DNA of 33,629 nucleotides from Acidobacteriota bacterium (GCA_021779935.1 JAJXZT010000069.1:1-33629); one strand, 5' to 3'. Shown: positions 8,458-15,993, counted from the first letter of the stretch. Notes: generated by a model not told the origin, from the sequence alone. Program-made: numbers and translations.

Positions 8458-8883
8458 GTGCAAAAGCGCGCAATAGAGATTCACGATTCGGCGGTTGATA
8501 GCGTTGCTATCCAAGATGGCACGGCAGTCATACATTTTTCGTCGGTGTACATTCATCAATCAGATGGCACGCCCGCTGTTGATGCTGGTACAGGCTGGAC
8601 GCAGGAAGCTGTCCTGCATATCGGCGACGCCGTCATCGAAGGCGTATTTTCCGAAGAAGCGCGGGAAGAACGCGGCGACGAAGCTCATTACCTTTACAGT
8701 GGCTCATTGAGAATAGGCGATAAGGTATCAGCCAATCTCATCCCGATCCCTCTCGAAATCACAGCAGACATCGAGTTACGTATTGAGTCGCACGGTTATA
8801 CAGTTCGCGTGACTGGTGCCAACGCACATCTGGAGCTTATTGGCGAGGCAGTATACGTCGAGGAATTCACACCTAATAACTGA
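8458..8883 (+). CDS. Conserved-looking small hypothetical protein
   Basis: About 141 residues, acidic, rich in beta-strand-like alternation (VDSVAIQDGTAVIHFSSVYIH, LRIGDKVSANLIPIPLEIT, DIELRIESHGYTVRVTGANAHLELIGEA), with no signal peptide or helix of membrane length. I do not recognise a named family; it looks like a soluble beta-barrel or sandwich. The frame opens at a GTG at 8404, but GTG 8458 is preferred for two reasons: protein-like sequence begins there, and a -10-like TAATCT ends 7 nt upstream within a 13-bp repeat shared with mnmE. It is convergent with the jag operon, with the shared terminator hairpin between them. Confidence 0.6.
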   Translation: MQKRAIEIHDSAVDSVAIQDGTAVIHFSSVYIHQSDGTPAVDAGTGWTQEAVLHIGDAVIEGVFSEEAREERGDEAHYLYSGSLRIGDKVSANLIPIPLEITADIELRIESHGYTVRVTGANAHLELIGEAVYVEEFTPNN

Positions 8884-8952
8884 AACCGATCGACGACCAC
8901 AGCGCATCTGGGCCCAGTGCTTAAAGCGGTTATGAGTCGTGGTGACGAAAGA

Positions 8953-8975
8953 AGGCCGGCTTACGCAGCCGGCCT
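8953..8975 (-). terminator. Terminator of the rpmH-jag operon
   Basis: AGGCCGGCT (8953-8961) and AGCCGGCCT (8967-8975) form a perfect 9-bp stem with a TACGC loop. On the minus strand it follows the jag stop by about 28 bp and is trailed by TCTTTCGT. On the plus strand a seven-T run occurs 14 nt further on, so it may act on both convergent transcripts. Confidence 0.75.
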
Positions 8976-9002
8976 GTCGTGATGACGAATTTTTTTCGCG
9001 CT

Positions 9003-9545
9003 TTACCGTCTGCGTCGCATCGAGGGCGCCGGTGCCGGCTTACCCTTGTAGTCCTTGGGATACACCACCAGGTGCCGCTCCGGGCCCATGCCTTCGCTCT
9101 CCGTACGCAGATCGGCCTGGTCGCGCAGCGCCAGGTGGACGATGCGCCGTTCGCGGCTCGACATGGGAGCAAACGAATACGGCACACCGCGATCGCGCAC
9201 CTGTTGTGCCGCCACTTCGGCGGCCATCTTCAGCTCGTCGAAGCGCGCGCGCCGATGGCCCATGCAATCGAAGGCAACCTTGTCATGGTCGTCGGAGCCC
9301 ATGCGCAGCGCTTCCATCACCACGCACTCGATGGAGCGCAGCAGTTCGCCGCCGCGTTCAATCAACATGCCACTGTCTGTCCCGCTGAACTCCACAAGGA
9401 TCGACGGTCTCTCCCAGTCGCGGTCTTCCGGCAATGGAGGATCGACGGTGATCTTGTACTTCAGGCGGAAATCGCCGAGCTGGATGATGGTGTTCAGCAG
9501 TTCGCTGATGCGTTTGGCGGTAGCGATCTTGTCCTGCATTGGCAT
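9003..9545 (-). CDS. jag: KhpB/Jag RNA-binding protein (KH and R3H domains)
   Basis: RNA-binding protein usually encoded after yidC; in other bacteria Jag/KhpB works with KhpA on small RNAs and envelope growth. About 180 residues. The KH type II-like part holds ILVEFSGTDSGMLIERGGEL. The R3H part ends with APMSSRERRIVH, where R-R-I-V-H fits the Rx3H motif, followed by the GMGPERHLVVYPKDYK end common to Jag proteins. The canonical GxxG loop of the KH domain reads ERGG, with Glu in place of the first Gly. No Jag_N domain is visible. ATG 9545 is chosen; the frame reaches 9590 through non-family sequence. It sits 60 bp after yidC in the same operon. A trailing basic RRRR tail could also contact RNA. 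Confidence 0.88.
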   Translation of the reverse strand: MPMQDKIATAKRISELLNTIIQLGDFRLKYKITVDPPLPEDRDWERPSILVEFSGTDSGMLIERGGELLRSIECVVMEALRMGSDDHDKVAFDCMGHRRARFDELKMAAEVAAQQVRDRGVPYSFAPMSSRERRIVHLALRDQADLRTESEGMGPERHLVVYPKDYKGKPAPAPSMRRRR

Positions 9546-9605
9546 AAGACAGTATCCCGTTCTCCGTTTTCGTAGCCCTCGAACAACCAACCGAAGCGGA
9601 CAGTT

Positions 9606-11435
9606 CTACTTCTTCTGTTTAGCGGCGCGCTTCAATGCGATCGCGCGGATTTCCTTGCCAAGCTCCGTGCGGTTCATCACCGACTGCTGCGCGATACCGA
9701 CCAACTGGCTGGTGACCCAGTAGAGTCCCAGTCCCGAGGCCACCGACCAGCTCATGAAGCCGATCATCAGCGGCATCATCAGGTTCATCATGCGCTGCTG
9801 CTCCGCGCTGATGCCCGCCTGCGGCGTCATGCGCTGGAGCATCATCATACTGATGACAATCAAGATTGGAATCAGGAAGTATCGGTCCGGCCCAGCCAGA
9901 TCGTTGAGCCACAGCCAGCTCGCCTGCCGCAGTTCAATCGCGCTGGACAGCATGGTGTAGAAGGCGAAGAGGAACGGCATCTGGATCAGCAGCGGTAAAC
10001 ATCCTCCCGCCGGATTGACGCCATGCTGTTTATAGAGCGCTCCGATCTCCGCGTTCTGTTCCTGTCTTCGCGGATCGTTGAGCTTGAACTTCTTATATTT
10101 CTCCTGGATGGCTTTCATCTGCGGCGCCAGCTTCTGCATCTTCAGCGCCGACTTCATGCTGGTGATGCGCAGCGGCAGCAGCGCCAGGTTGATGACCACG
10201 GTGATGAAGATGATCGCCCAGCCCCAGTTGGAGATCCAGTGCTGCTGCGTCCACTTCAGCCATGCAAACAGCGGCCTTCCAATGAAGGCGAAGATGCCGA
10301 AATCAACCGTGCCTTTCAGGTCGGAGCCTGCGTTCGCCTGCCCGCTCAAACCGTTGGCGTGAATCGCGCCCAGCACATCCATGGCCTTCGGGCCGACGAA
10401 AAGACGCTCGCTGACTGGGGCGTTGAGATAGCCCACGGCCGCGCCGAGCACCGTCTCATCCATCTTGTCGCCGTCTGGCTTCTTCGGGTCTTTAGGAATT
10501 TTGATCGCGTTGCGCAACTGTGCCAACACGGCCTGCTTCGGCTGATCCGGAAGGAAGATGGCGCCGAAGTACTGGTCCACTGCGCCGCCCCACTCGAATG
10601 GGCCTGGCATCACGCGTCCACCGCTGATGTCCTTGCCCTTTTTGTCGGTCGAGAGACGTTTCAGGGAATCGCCCGTGCTGTAGTCGATGCGCTGTCCCGC
10701 GTACGTTGCCGGAACCGTCAGGTCGCCAAAGCCCGCTGGCCATGCCGGCAGCGCCGTAACGTAGCCTCCGTTCTGCGTGACGCTGGTCTCCACCTTTACC
10801 ACGTACGAGTGGTCAAAGGTGAAGCTCTTGTGAACGGTTACGTTTCCATCGGAGTAATCGAAATTGATCGTCGCTGGAGATTTCGCTACCTGGATGACTC
10901 CCGGCTGGCTGCCGGCTCCGGTTTGCGATTCGCTCGTCACGTAGAGCGCCGAGTTCAGCTTGTCGCGCAGTCCCTGGTCCCATGTCCACAGCGAGAGCGG
11001 ATATCCCCACTCGGACGCCGCCTGCTGGTGAACCAGCTCGAGCGGCTTGCCGTTTTCATCCTTGTACTTCTTCAGGATCCACGACTTCACCAGTCCGCCC
11101 TTGTTGGAGAAGGTGATCTTGTAGAGATCGTTCTCCACCACGGTTTCGCTCTCTGCGGTCGCCTGCGTCAGCGGCACTGCCGGGGCCTGCGCTGTCTTTG
11201 CTGGGCCGCCGGCCGTAGCCGTCGCGACTTGCGCACCGGGTGCTGGCGTGGCTGGCGTAGTCGCCGCCGGTTGGGTTTGCTGTGCCTCGGGCTTTGCCGG
11301 AGCTTGTGTATTGTCCGGCTTGAAGAGGAACTTCTGGCTCAGTATGAGCAGAACAAAGCTGATGACGAAGACGAGGATCAGGCGGGATGAATCCATCCCA
11401 CCCGGTTCATGTTGAGGATTTTTGTATTCAGCCAA
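9606..11435 (-). CDS. yidC: Membrane protein insertase YidC
   Basis: Insertase that places proteins in the cytoplasmic membrane, alone or with SecYEG. About 609 residues, the long Gram-negative form. There is an N-terminal anchor (SSRLILVFVISFVLLILSQ), then an Ala/Pro/Thr-rich linker, and a large periplasmic beta-super-sandwich domain including VHKSFTFDHSYVVKVETSV. The conserved five-helix insertase core follows (about residues 380-600), containing RITSMKSALKMQKLAPQMKA, NPAGGCLPLLIQMPFLFAFY and SGLGLYWVTSQ. The hydrophilic-groove arginine is supplied by LPLRITSMKS. TTG 11435 is selected because AEYKNPQHEPGG, the usual start of acidobacterial YidC proteins, follows it; the ATG at residue 14 is an alternative. 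yidD lies 40 bp upstream. Confidence 0.95.
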   Translation of the reverse strand: MAEYKNPQHEPGGMDSSRLILVFVISFVLLILSQKFLFKPDNTQAPAKPEAQQTQPAATTPATPAPGAQVATATAGGPAKTAQAPAVPLTQATAESETVVENDLYKITFSNKGGLVKSWILKKYKDENGKPLELVHQQAASEWGYPLSLWTWDQGLRDKLNSALYVTSESQTGAGSQPGVIQVAKSPATINFDYSDGNVTVHKSFTFDHSYVVKVETSVTQNGGYVTALPAWPAGFGDLTVPATYAGQRIDYSTGDSLKRLSTDKKGKDISGGRVMPGPFEWGGAVDQYFGAIFLPDQPKQAVLAQLRNAIKIPKDPKKPDGDKMDETVLGAAVGYLNAPVSERLFVGPKAMDVLGAIHANGLSGQANAGSDLKGTVDFGIFAFIGRPLFAWLKWTQQHWISNWGWAIIFITVVINLALLPLRITSMKSALKMQKLAPQMKAIQEKYKKFKLNDPRRQEQNAEIGALYKQHGVNPAGGCLPLLIQMPFLFAFYTMLSSAIELRQASWLWLNDLAGPDRYFLIPILIVISMMMLQRMTPQAGISAEQQRMMNLMMPLMIGFMSWSVASGLGLYWVTSQLVGIAQQSVMNRTELGKEIRAIALKRAAKQKK

Positions 11436-11475
11436 GGTATTTTGCCAGTCTCGCCCGCCTCGTGCGCGCGGCGGG

Positions 11476-11775
11476 TTATCTCGTAATGGAACCGCAGCTC
11501 CCCAGAGCTGCATGGTCGTGGCCGTGCGCGACAGCGTGCGCCTCGGCCTCCTCGAAACTTGTGGTGCGTACTACCGGATCAACGCCGCTCCCGCCAAAGG
11601 GATTGCAGCGCAACACGCGCCATGTCGCCATTGCCACTCCGCGCCACACGCCATAGCGTTCCACTGCCTCCATCGCATATTCCGAACACGTCGGGATGTA
11701 GCGACACGAGTGCGGCAGCGCCGGAGATATAAAGCGCTTGTAGAACTCGAGCGAGCGTAGCAACAGCCACTTCAT
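11476..11775 (-). CDS. yidD: Membrane protein insertion efficiency factor YidD
   Basis: Small amphipathic protein at the inner face of the membrane that helps YidC/SecYEG insertion. The 99 residues carry the family signature: a hydrophobic start MKWLLLRSLEFYKRFISPAL, then SCRYIPTCSEYAMEAVERYG, WRVLRCNPF and GGSGVDPV, including the conserved cysteines. The ATG overlaps the rnpA stop by 4 nt (ATGA), so the two are translationally coupled. The C-terminal tail is His-rich (HAVAHGHDHAALG) and is likely dispensable. Confidence 0.95.
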   Translation of the reverse strand: MKWLLLRSLEFYKRFISPALPHSCRYIPTCSEYAMEAVERYGVWRGVAMATWRVLRCNPFGGSGVDPVVRTTSFEEAEAHAVAHGHDHAALGSCGSITR

Positions 11776-12278
11776 CGTGTGCCCGCCTCCCGCGCAGCCG
11801 ATGGCGTCGCTTTTGTGCCGTTGGCGTTGCGCAAGATCACCTGGAAGGCTTTCCCAACTTCCTGGGAGAGGGCGACGAACTCGGCGACCATTACAGTTTT
11901 CCTGGGGTTAATCACCACGTCCACCGGCCCTCGCAGTTCGCCCAGCACTTCAAGATTATGCCGCACCGCCTCGCGCATGCGGCGACGAATTCGATTGCGC
12001 TCCACGGAAGGGCCAAGTGCCTTCGGCACCGTGAATCCAACGCGAACGCCTCCGGCCATCGGACGCCGCGTCTTCTGCGCAGCGGCGGATTCCCCGGACG
12101 TGCCAACTGTCGGAAACTCGCGCCCCTCGGTTCCTTGCGGAACGCCCGGCGCGAACAGGTAAAAGACGGTCATGTTTCCCGAGAAATGACGACGGCCCTG
12201 CTGATACACACGTTGAAAGTCAGCGTGCTTCAGCAGGTGCGTCGATTTCGGGAATCTGCCTTTTGGAGTGATGCTCAC
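11772..12278 (-). CDS. rnpA: Ribonuclease P protein component
   Basis: Protein subunit of RNase P that helps the catalytic RNA bind pre-tRNA leaders. The family core is clear: LLKHADFQRVYQQGRRHF, the central strand MTVFYLF, VGFTVPKALGPSVERNRIRRR (the RNR motif), then MREAVR and DVVINPRKTV. The start is GTG at 12278, 45 bp after rpmH. At 168 residues it is longer than the usual 110-130. About 33 extra residues, Gly/Pro/Ala/Thr-rich (roughly residues 45-77), lie between the second and third strands, and there is a short C-terminal extension. The stop overlaps yidD by 4 nt. Confidence 0.95.
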   Translation of the reverse strand: MSITPKGRFPKSTHLLKHADFQRVYQQGRRHFSGNMTVFYLFAPGVPQGTEGREFPTVGTSGESAAAQKTRRPMAGGVRVGFTVPKALGPSVERNRIRRRMREAVRHNLEVLGELRGPVDVVINPRKTVMVAEFVALSQEVGKAFQVILRNANGTKATPSAAREAGTR

Positions 12279-12323
12279 GGCTGTCTGCCCTGGCGGATTA
12301 TTTGGGGCCCGGGCAGGCTTGCA

Positions 12324-12479
12324 CTAGTCGCGATAGCCCGGTTTCACGGAGACGCGCTTGCGTCCCTTGGCCCGGCGACGCGATAGTACGGCCTGGCCGG
12401 CCTTCGTCTTCATACGGCTCCGGAAGCCGTGTACTTTCAAACGACGGCGCCGGTTGGGTTGAAATGTGCGCTTCGGCAT
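12324..12479 (-). CDS. rpmH: 50S ribosomal protein L34
   Basis: Small rRNA-binding protein of the large ribosomal subunit. The minus strand encodes 51 residues beginning [19 protein letters not shown] and continuing [20 protein letters not shown], the invariant L34 signature, then [17 protein letters not shown] lies about 11 nt before the ATG. It is first in the leftward operon rpmH-rnpA-yidD-yidC-jag, the standard arrangement beside bacterial dnaA. The gene is conventional apart from a slightly long C-terminus. Confidence 0.97.
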   Translation of the reverse strand: MPKRTFQPNRRRRLKVHGFRSRMKTKAGQAVLSRRRAKGRKRVSVKPGYRD

Positions 12480-12527
12480 GGAAAAACTGCGCTCCTAACT
12501 GAACAAATGAGATGTCCGCAAACAGTA

Positions 12528-12557
12528 AGTATAAACGATGCCTTGCGAAACCGGCAA
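12528..12557 (-). promoter_or_regulatory. Putative rpmH promoter
   Basis: On the minus strand TTGCCG (12557-12552) and TATACT (12533-12528) are separated by 18 bp. This places the start near 12521, about 40 nt before the rpmH ATG. The -10 matches consensus at five of six positions. Confidence 0.5.
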
Positions 12558-12585
12558 TCCAGACCGGGAAAGTGAAAAATAGAAA

Positions 12586-12694
12586 GGAAAAAGTGGAAAG
12601 GAGTGAGCTAGTCAAGCTCGTTCTCCCGTGCGAGCTTAATCTTTGTTTGGTCTTCAAACTTTTTACTTTTCCCTTTTTACTTTCCACTTTTTCC
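12586..12694. repeat. 15-bp perfect inverted repeat, A/T-rich
   Basis: GGAAAAAGTGGAAAG at 12586-12600 is the exact reverse complement of CTTTCCACTTTTTCC at 12680-12694. Inside the right side, a CTTTTTACTTT unit appears twice in tandem (about 12657-12683), so the region is strongly purine/pyrimidine-biased. Confidence 0.6.
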
Positions 12695-12859
12695 AGTTCT
12701 CGCACACAGCTTTGCGCATTCCTTCCCGAACGCGAATAACTTTCTGCACAACTCGCGCGGCAGTTAGAAAGTCGGCACTTGACGAACGGACGAAAGAGGC
12801 GAATAAACGAGTTCACCTTGTTGCGAGGAATGTTTCCGACGTCTTGTTCGCGGTGGATT

Positions 12860-12893
12860 TTTTCGTGCTAGTATCCGTGAAGTCACACGAAAA
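12860..12893. promoter_or_regulatory. Inverted repeat over putative dnaA promoter
   Basis: TTTTCGTG (12860-12867) and CACGAAAA (12886-12893) are perfect 8-bp inverted repeats with an 18-bp centre. TGCTAGTAT, an extended -10-like sequence, lies at 12866-12874, so the repeat would straddle a dnaA transcription start near 12881. That is a plausible operator geometry, but the promoter has no good -35. Confidence 0.35.
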
Positions 12894-13084
12894 CCTGGTC
12901 TGCCCTACTCTTTGTGCAGACCGCGCTGAGGTTTCCGCGCGCAAAACGAAAGTCGTCTGCAAAGACATCGGTCTTCTAAGCAACGACAAGAATAAACAGA
13001 AAGAATAGTGCGGCACCCCCTTTCCGCGCTGGGCTGGCTACCGGGCGTTTGAGCCCGTTGCTCGCCGGAAGGTGACGAACCGCC

Positions 13085-14467
13085 TTGGGTTACTACATGT
13101 CTTCGTTTGCTGCTGCATCATCGAATCCGTGGGTCCGCATCCTTGATGCGCTGGAAAAGAAAATCAACCGCCACTCCTACGACACCTGGCTCAAGCCCAC
13201 TCGCTACAGCCACGTCGAGGGAGCCAAGCTCTTCATCCAGGTTCCCACCCCCGAGTTCCGCCAGATCGGCGAGAAGTACGCCGATCTTATTCAGGAAGCA
13301 ATTGAGAATCTCGGGATGGAATATCAGGATGTAGAGTTTGTAACGCCGGAAGATCCCGCGCAGACACCCATTCGCCACAACGGCGGACTCGCGGCCGTCA
13401 GCTCTCCTGCGGCCCGGCCGGCGCAGGCGCGCTTCGACTGGGACGGTGCGGCGCAACTCAACCCTCGCTACACGTTCGACGCTTTCGTTATTGGCAGCGG
13501 CAACCAGTTTGCCCACGCCGCGGCCCTGGCCGTCGCCGAGCGGCCCTCGAAGGCCTACAATCCGCTCTTCCTCTATGGCGGTGTGGGAATGGGCAAGACC
13601 CATCTCATGCAGGCCATCGGTCACGAGGTCAAGAAGCGCCAACCGGAAGCTTCTATCTGTTATGTCTCGACCGAGAAGTTCACCAATGAGATGATCAACT
13701 CGATCAAGCACGACAAGATGGTCAGCTTCCGTGACCGCTTCCGTGGCGTCGACGTGCTCCTGATCGACGACATCCAGTTCCTCGCTCAGAAAGAGCGCAC
13801 ACAGGAAGAGTTCTTCCACACTTTCAATGCGCTGCACGATTCGCTGAAGCAGATCGTCATTGCCAGCGACCGTCCTCCCAAGGAACTTGCTGAAATCGAG
13901 GACCGCTTACGCAGCCGGTTCGAGTGGGGATTGATTGCGGACATCCAGCCGCCCGACCTTGAAACCAAAATCGCCATCCTGGAGAAGAAGGCGGAGTCCG
14001 AGCATATCGTGCTGCCGAACGATGTTGGCCAGTTCATTGCCTCTAACATCCGTAGCAACGTTCGCGAGCTTGAGGGGGCGCTGATTCGTCTTTGTGCCTA
14101 TGCATCGCTTACCGGCGTCGAAATCAATCTCCCAATGGCGCAGCAGGTCCTGAAGAACATCATCGATCAACAGAGCCGTAAGGTGACCATAGAGGCCATC
14201 CAGAAGGCCGTCAGTGAACAGTTTGGCCTCCGGTTGCCGGAGATCAAGGCGAAGAACAACTCTCGCCCCATCGTCTTCCCGCGCCAAATCGCCATGTACC
14301 TGTCCAAGCATCTCACCGAGGCATCCCTGCCGGAGATTGGCCGTCAGTTCGGCGGGAAACACCACACCACGGTTCTTCACTCCATTGAGAAAATCGAAGA
14401 GCAGCGCAAGAATGACAAGGATTTAAACAGGATGTTGAACAAACTCACCGAGACTTTGAGCAGTTAA
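13085..14467 (+). CDS. dnaA: Chromosomal replication initiator DnaA
   Basis: AAA+ ATPase that binds DnaA boxes, melts the origin and loads the helicase. Domains: I at about residues 12-90 (WVRILDALEKKINRHSYDTW); a linker of about 35 residues; the AAA+ module with Walker A GGVGMGKTHL near 165 and Walker B LLIDDIQF near 226, plus sensor regions; and the domain IV helix-turn-helix with the signature GGKHHTTVLHSIEKIE near 422. The length of about 460 residues is normal. The TTG at 13085 is listed because AAGGTGA lies 9-12 nt upstream. ATG at 13097 gives a more usual N-terminus (MSSFAAASSNPW) but has no Shine-Dalgarno, so the start is open between the two. It diverges from rpmH and precedes dnaN. 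Confidence 0.97.
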   Translation: MGYYMSSFAAASSNPWVRILDALEKKINRHSYDTWLKPTRYSHVEGAKLFIQVPTPEFRQIGEKYADLIQEAIENLGMEYQDVEFVTPEDPAQTPIRHNGGLAAVSSPAARPAQARFDWDGAAQLNPRYTFDAFVIGSGNQFAHAAALAVAERPSKAYNPLFLYGGVGMGKTHLMQAIGHEVKKRQPEASICYVSTEKFTNEMINSIKHDKMVSFRDRFRGVDVLLIDDIQFLAQKERTQEEFFHTFNALHDSLKQIVIASDRPPKELAEIEDRLRSRFEWGLIADIQPPDLETKIAILEKKAESEHIVLPNDVGQFIASNIRSNVRELEGALIRLCAYASLTGVEINLPMAQQVLKNIIDQQSRKVTIEAIQKAVSEQFGLRLPEIKAKNNSRPIVFPRQIAMYLSKHLTEASLPEIGRQFGGKHHTTVLHSIEKIEEQRKNDKDLNRMLNKLTETLSS

Positions 14468-14550
14468 ACTGCGGTTTCCGGTGAGATTTCCACGTTCCGC
14501 CGAAGTTTTCCGAGCGGAAAAAACGGTATCCTTGTGGATGCAGTGGTAAG

Positions 14551-14591
14551 ACTGGGGAGGAATCAAAAAGATACTCCCCGTCTTCCCCAGT
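14551..14591. repeat. Hairpin within the dnaA-dnaN gap
   Basis: ACTGGGGA (14551-14558) pairs with TCCCCAGT (14584-14591). An alternative inner pairing of GGGGAG with CTCCCC (14554-14559/14574-14579) is possible. No T-run follows on either strand, so termination of dnaA is not certain. It separates the DnaA-box-like groups. Confidence 0.4.
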
Positions 14592-14720
14592 GGGTGACGA
14601 TGAGCCAGGCGGATTTCCAGCGCTTAGAATTCATTCCAGCCAGTTTTGAAGCGGTTTTCCCTTTGATTTCCACTTTTCCAGAGGACCTACTGTTACTACT
14701 AGTTTTTATTGCTTTTATTT

Positions 14721-14729
14721 TGATATAAG
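14721..14729 (+). promoter_or_regulatory. Putative dnaN extended -10 promoter
   Basis: TGATATAAG is a TGn extended -10 (TATAAG, five of six). It lies at the right end of the AT-rich tract of the putative origin, about 130 nt before dnaN. No clear -35 is seen. Confidence 0.4.
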
Positions 14730-14860
14730 GACAAGTCAAAGACAGTGTTAGGTTTTAGCTGTCTTCAAGGGATAATAGAGGCGGTCCCTGCCGCGGTTTG
14801 AGGCGGGGTAACGTGCCGGGGGCAAATATGGCAGAGGCAGGAATCGTACAAGGAACGACC

Positions 14861-15973
14861 ATGGAGATTACGATCAGCAAGTTTGATCTTCTCAAGGAAC
14901 TCACAGCCACGCAGGGCGTAGTCGAGCGCAAGACGACGATTCCAATTCTTTCCAATTTTCTCTTTGAAGCAGCCGACGGCGTCCTCACCATCACTGCGAC
15001 CGATCTCGACCTGAGCCTGCGTACCTCGTGCGATGCCATCGTCAAGAAAGATGGCTCCTGCACCATCCCCGCCCGCAAACTTTACGATTATGTGAAACTG
15101 CTCGGCGACGGTGATATCTCCATCAAGTTGCTGGAGAACCATTGGGTGCAGATCCGCGCCGGTCGCTCGAATACCAAGATGGTCGGTATGGCCCGCTCGA
15201 ATTTCCCCAGCGTGCCCACATTTCCCGCCACCGGCGCCGTCAAGATCCCCGCCGCCGTTCTCAAGATGCTTATCAGCAAGACCATCTTCGCCATTTCAAA
15301 TGAAGAGTCACGTTACACGCTCAATGGCGCACTGATGGTCCTGAAGCCGGAATCGATCACCATGGTCGCCACCGACGGTCACCGCCTGGCGCATATCGTC
15401 AAGGAAGGCGCCAGCTTCGATGTCAGCGGCGAAATGAAGACGCTGGTTCCCAAGAAGGCGATGGCCGAGCTTTCCTCGCTGCTCAACAATGCCGACATCG
15501 AATTTGTCGAGTTCGCCAAGGATGAGTCGACGCTCTTCTTCCGTATCGGCAGCCGTCTGCTGACCTCGCGCCAGCTTACCGGCCAGTTCCCGAACTACGA
15601 GGCTGTGTTGCCCAAGGAGAACACGCGCATTGTCCCCGTGCGTTGCGCCGACCTCCAGGCGGCCATCCAGCGCGTCGCGCAGTTTGCCGACGAGCGCTCG
15701 GGCGCCATCCGCATTCGCCTCGAAAAGAACGAGATGAAAATCTCCTCGTCTTCCACCGAGACCGGCGAATCCGAAGACTCAATTGAAACCGAGAACACCG
15801 GCGAACCGATGACCATCGGATTCAACTCGGCCTACTTGCTCGACTTCCTGAAGGCTGCGGAAACCGAAGGCGTCCGCCTCGAGTTCAAGGACGCCCAATC
15901 CGCCGGCCAGATGCGTCCCGAAGGCGACGAGGAGTACAAGTACCGTTATGTTGTTATGCCGATGAGGATTTGA
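14861..15973 (+). CDS. dnaN: DNA polymerase III beta subunit (sliding clamp)
   Basis: Ring-forming processivity clamp of the replicative polymerase. The 370-residue protein starts MEITISKFDLLKELTATQGV, with VERKTTIPILSNFLFEA and TDLDLSLRTSC in domain 1. It has the typical middle domain (ALMVLKPESITMVATDGHRL) and the C-terminal VVMPMRI that contributes to the partner-binding cleft. ATG 14861 is chosen over an in-frame ATG at 14798 because AAGGA lies 7 nt upstream and the clamp fold starts there. An acidic insertion is visible in domain 3 (SSSTETGESEDSIETENTGE). It follows the putative origin and ends at a Rho-independent terminator 21 bp on. Confidence 0.97.
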   Translation: MEITISKFDLLKELTATQGVVERKTTIPILSNFLFEAADGVLTITATDLDLSLRTSCDAIVKKDGSCTIPARKLYDYVKLLGDGDISIKLLENHWVQIRAGRSNTKMVGMARSNFPSVPTFPATGAVKIPAAVLKMLISKTIFAISNEESRYTLNGALMVLKPESITMVATDGHRLAHIVKEGASFDVSGEMKTLVPKKAMAELSSLLNNADIEFVEFAKDESTLFFRIGSRLLTSRQLTGQFPNYEAVLPKENTRIVPVRCADLQAAIQRVAQFADERSGAIRIRLEKNEMKISSSSTETGESEDSIETENTGEPMTIGFNSAYLLDFLKAAETEGVRLEFKDAQSAGQMRPEGDEEYKYRYVVMPMRI

Positions 15974-15993
15974 GGCGCCCACATCAAAGACAT

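Larger units (their letters stand above)
12480..13084. other. rpmH-dnaA intergenic region
   Basis: This 605-bp divergent gap holds the rpmH promoter, A/T-rich repeats (12568-12694), TCTGCACAA-like 9-mers in opposite orientations around 12742-12750 and 12911-12919, and an inverted repeat near 12860-12893. It ends in the dnaA leader with a CGGGC/GCCCG hairpin at 13042-13057. No protein-coding frame is supported. It could be part of a bipartite origin, but the better DnaA-box cluster is downstream of dnaA. Confidence 0.5.
14468..14730 (+). other. Putative replication origin (oriC) with DnaA-trio
   Basis: The dnaA-dnaN gap has repeated DnaA-box-like 9-mers: GATTTCCAC at 14485-14493 and 14665-14673, GATTTCCAG at 14612-14620, TTTTCCAGA at 14674-14682 (one mismatch to the TTTTCCACA variant), and TGTGGATGC at 14533-14541 on the opposite strand. 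The last two boxes are contiguous. They are followed by GGAC and then CTA-CTG-TTA-CTA-CTA (14687-14701), whose complement reads as five DnaA-trios with central A. A T-rich tract to 14727 follows. This order (tandem boxes, short GC spacer, trios, AT-rich) is that of the basal unwinding system described in Bacillus. Assignment is by pattern. Confidence 0.6.

Noticed and set aside
10023-11390. 455-codon plus-strand open frame
   Set aside because: Antisense of yidC; Arg/Leu-rich artefact.
14534-14728. 64-codon plus-strand frame in the dnaA-dnaN gap
   Set aside because: Its hydrophobic end is the translated T-rich origin tract; no protein-like features.
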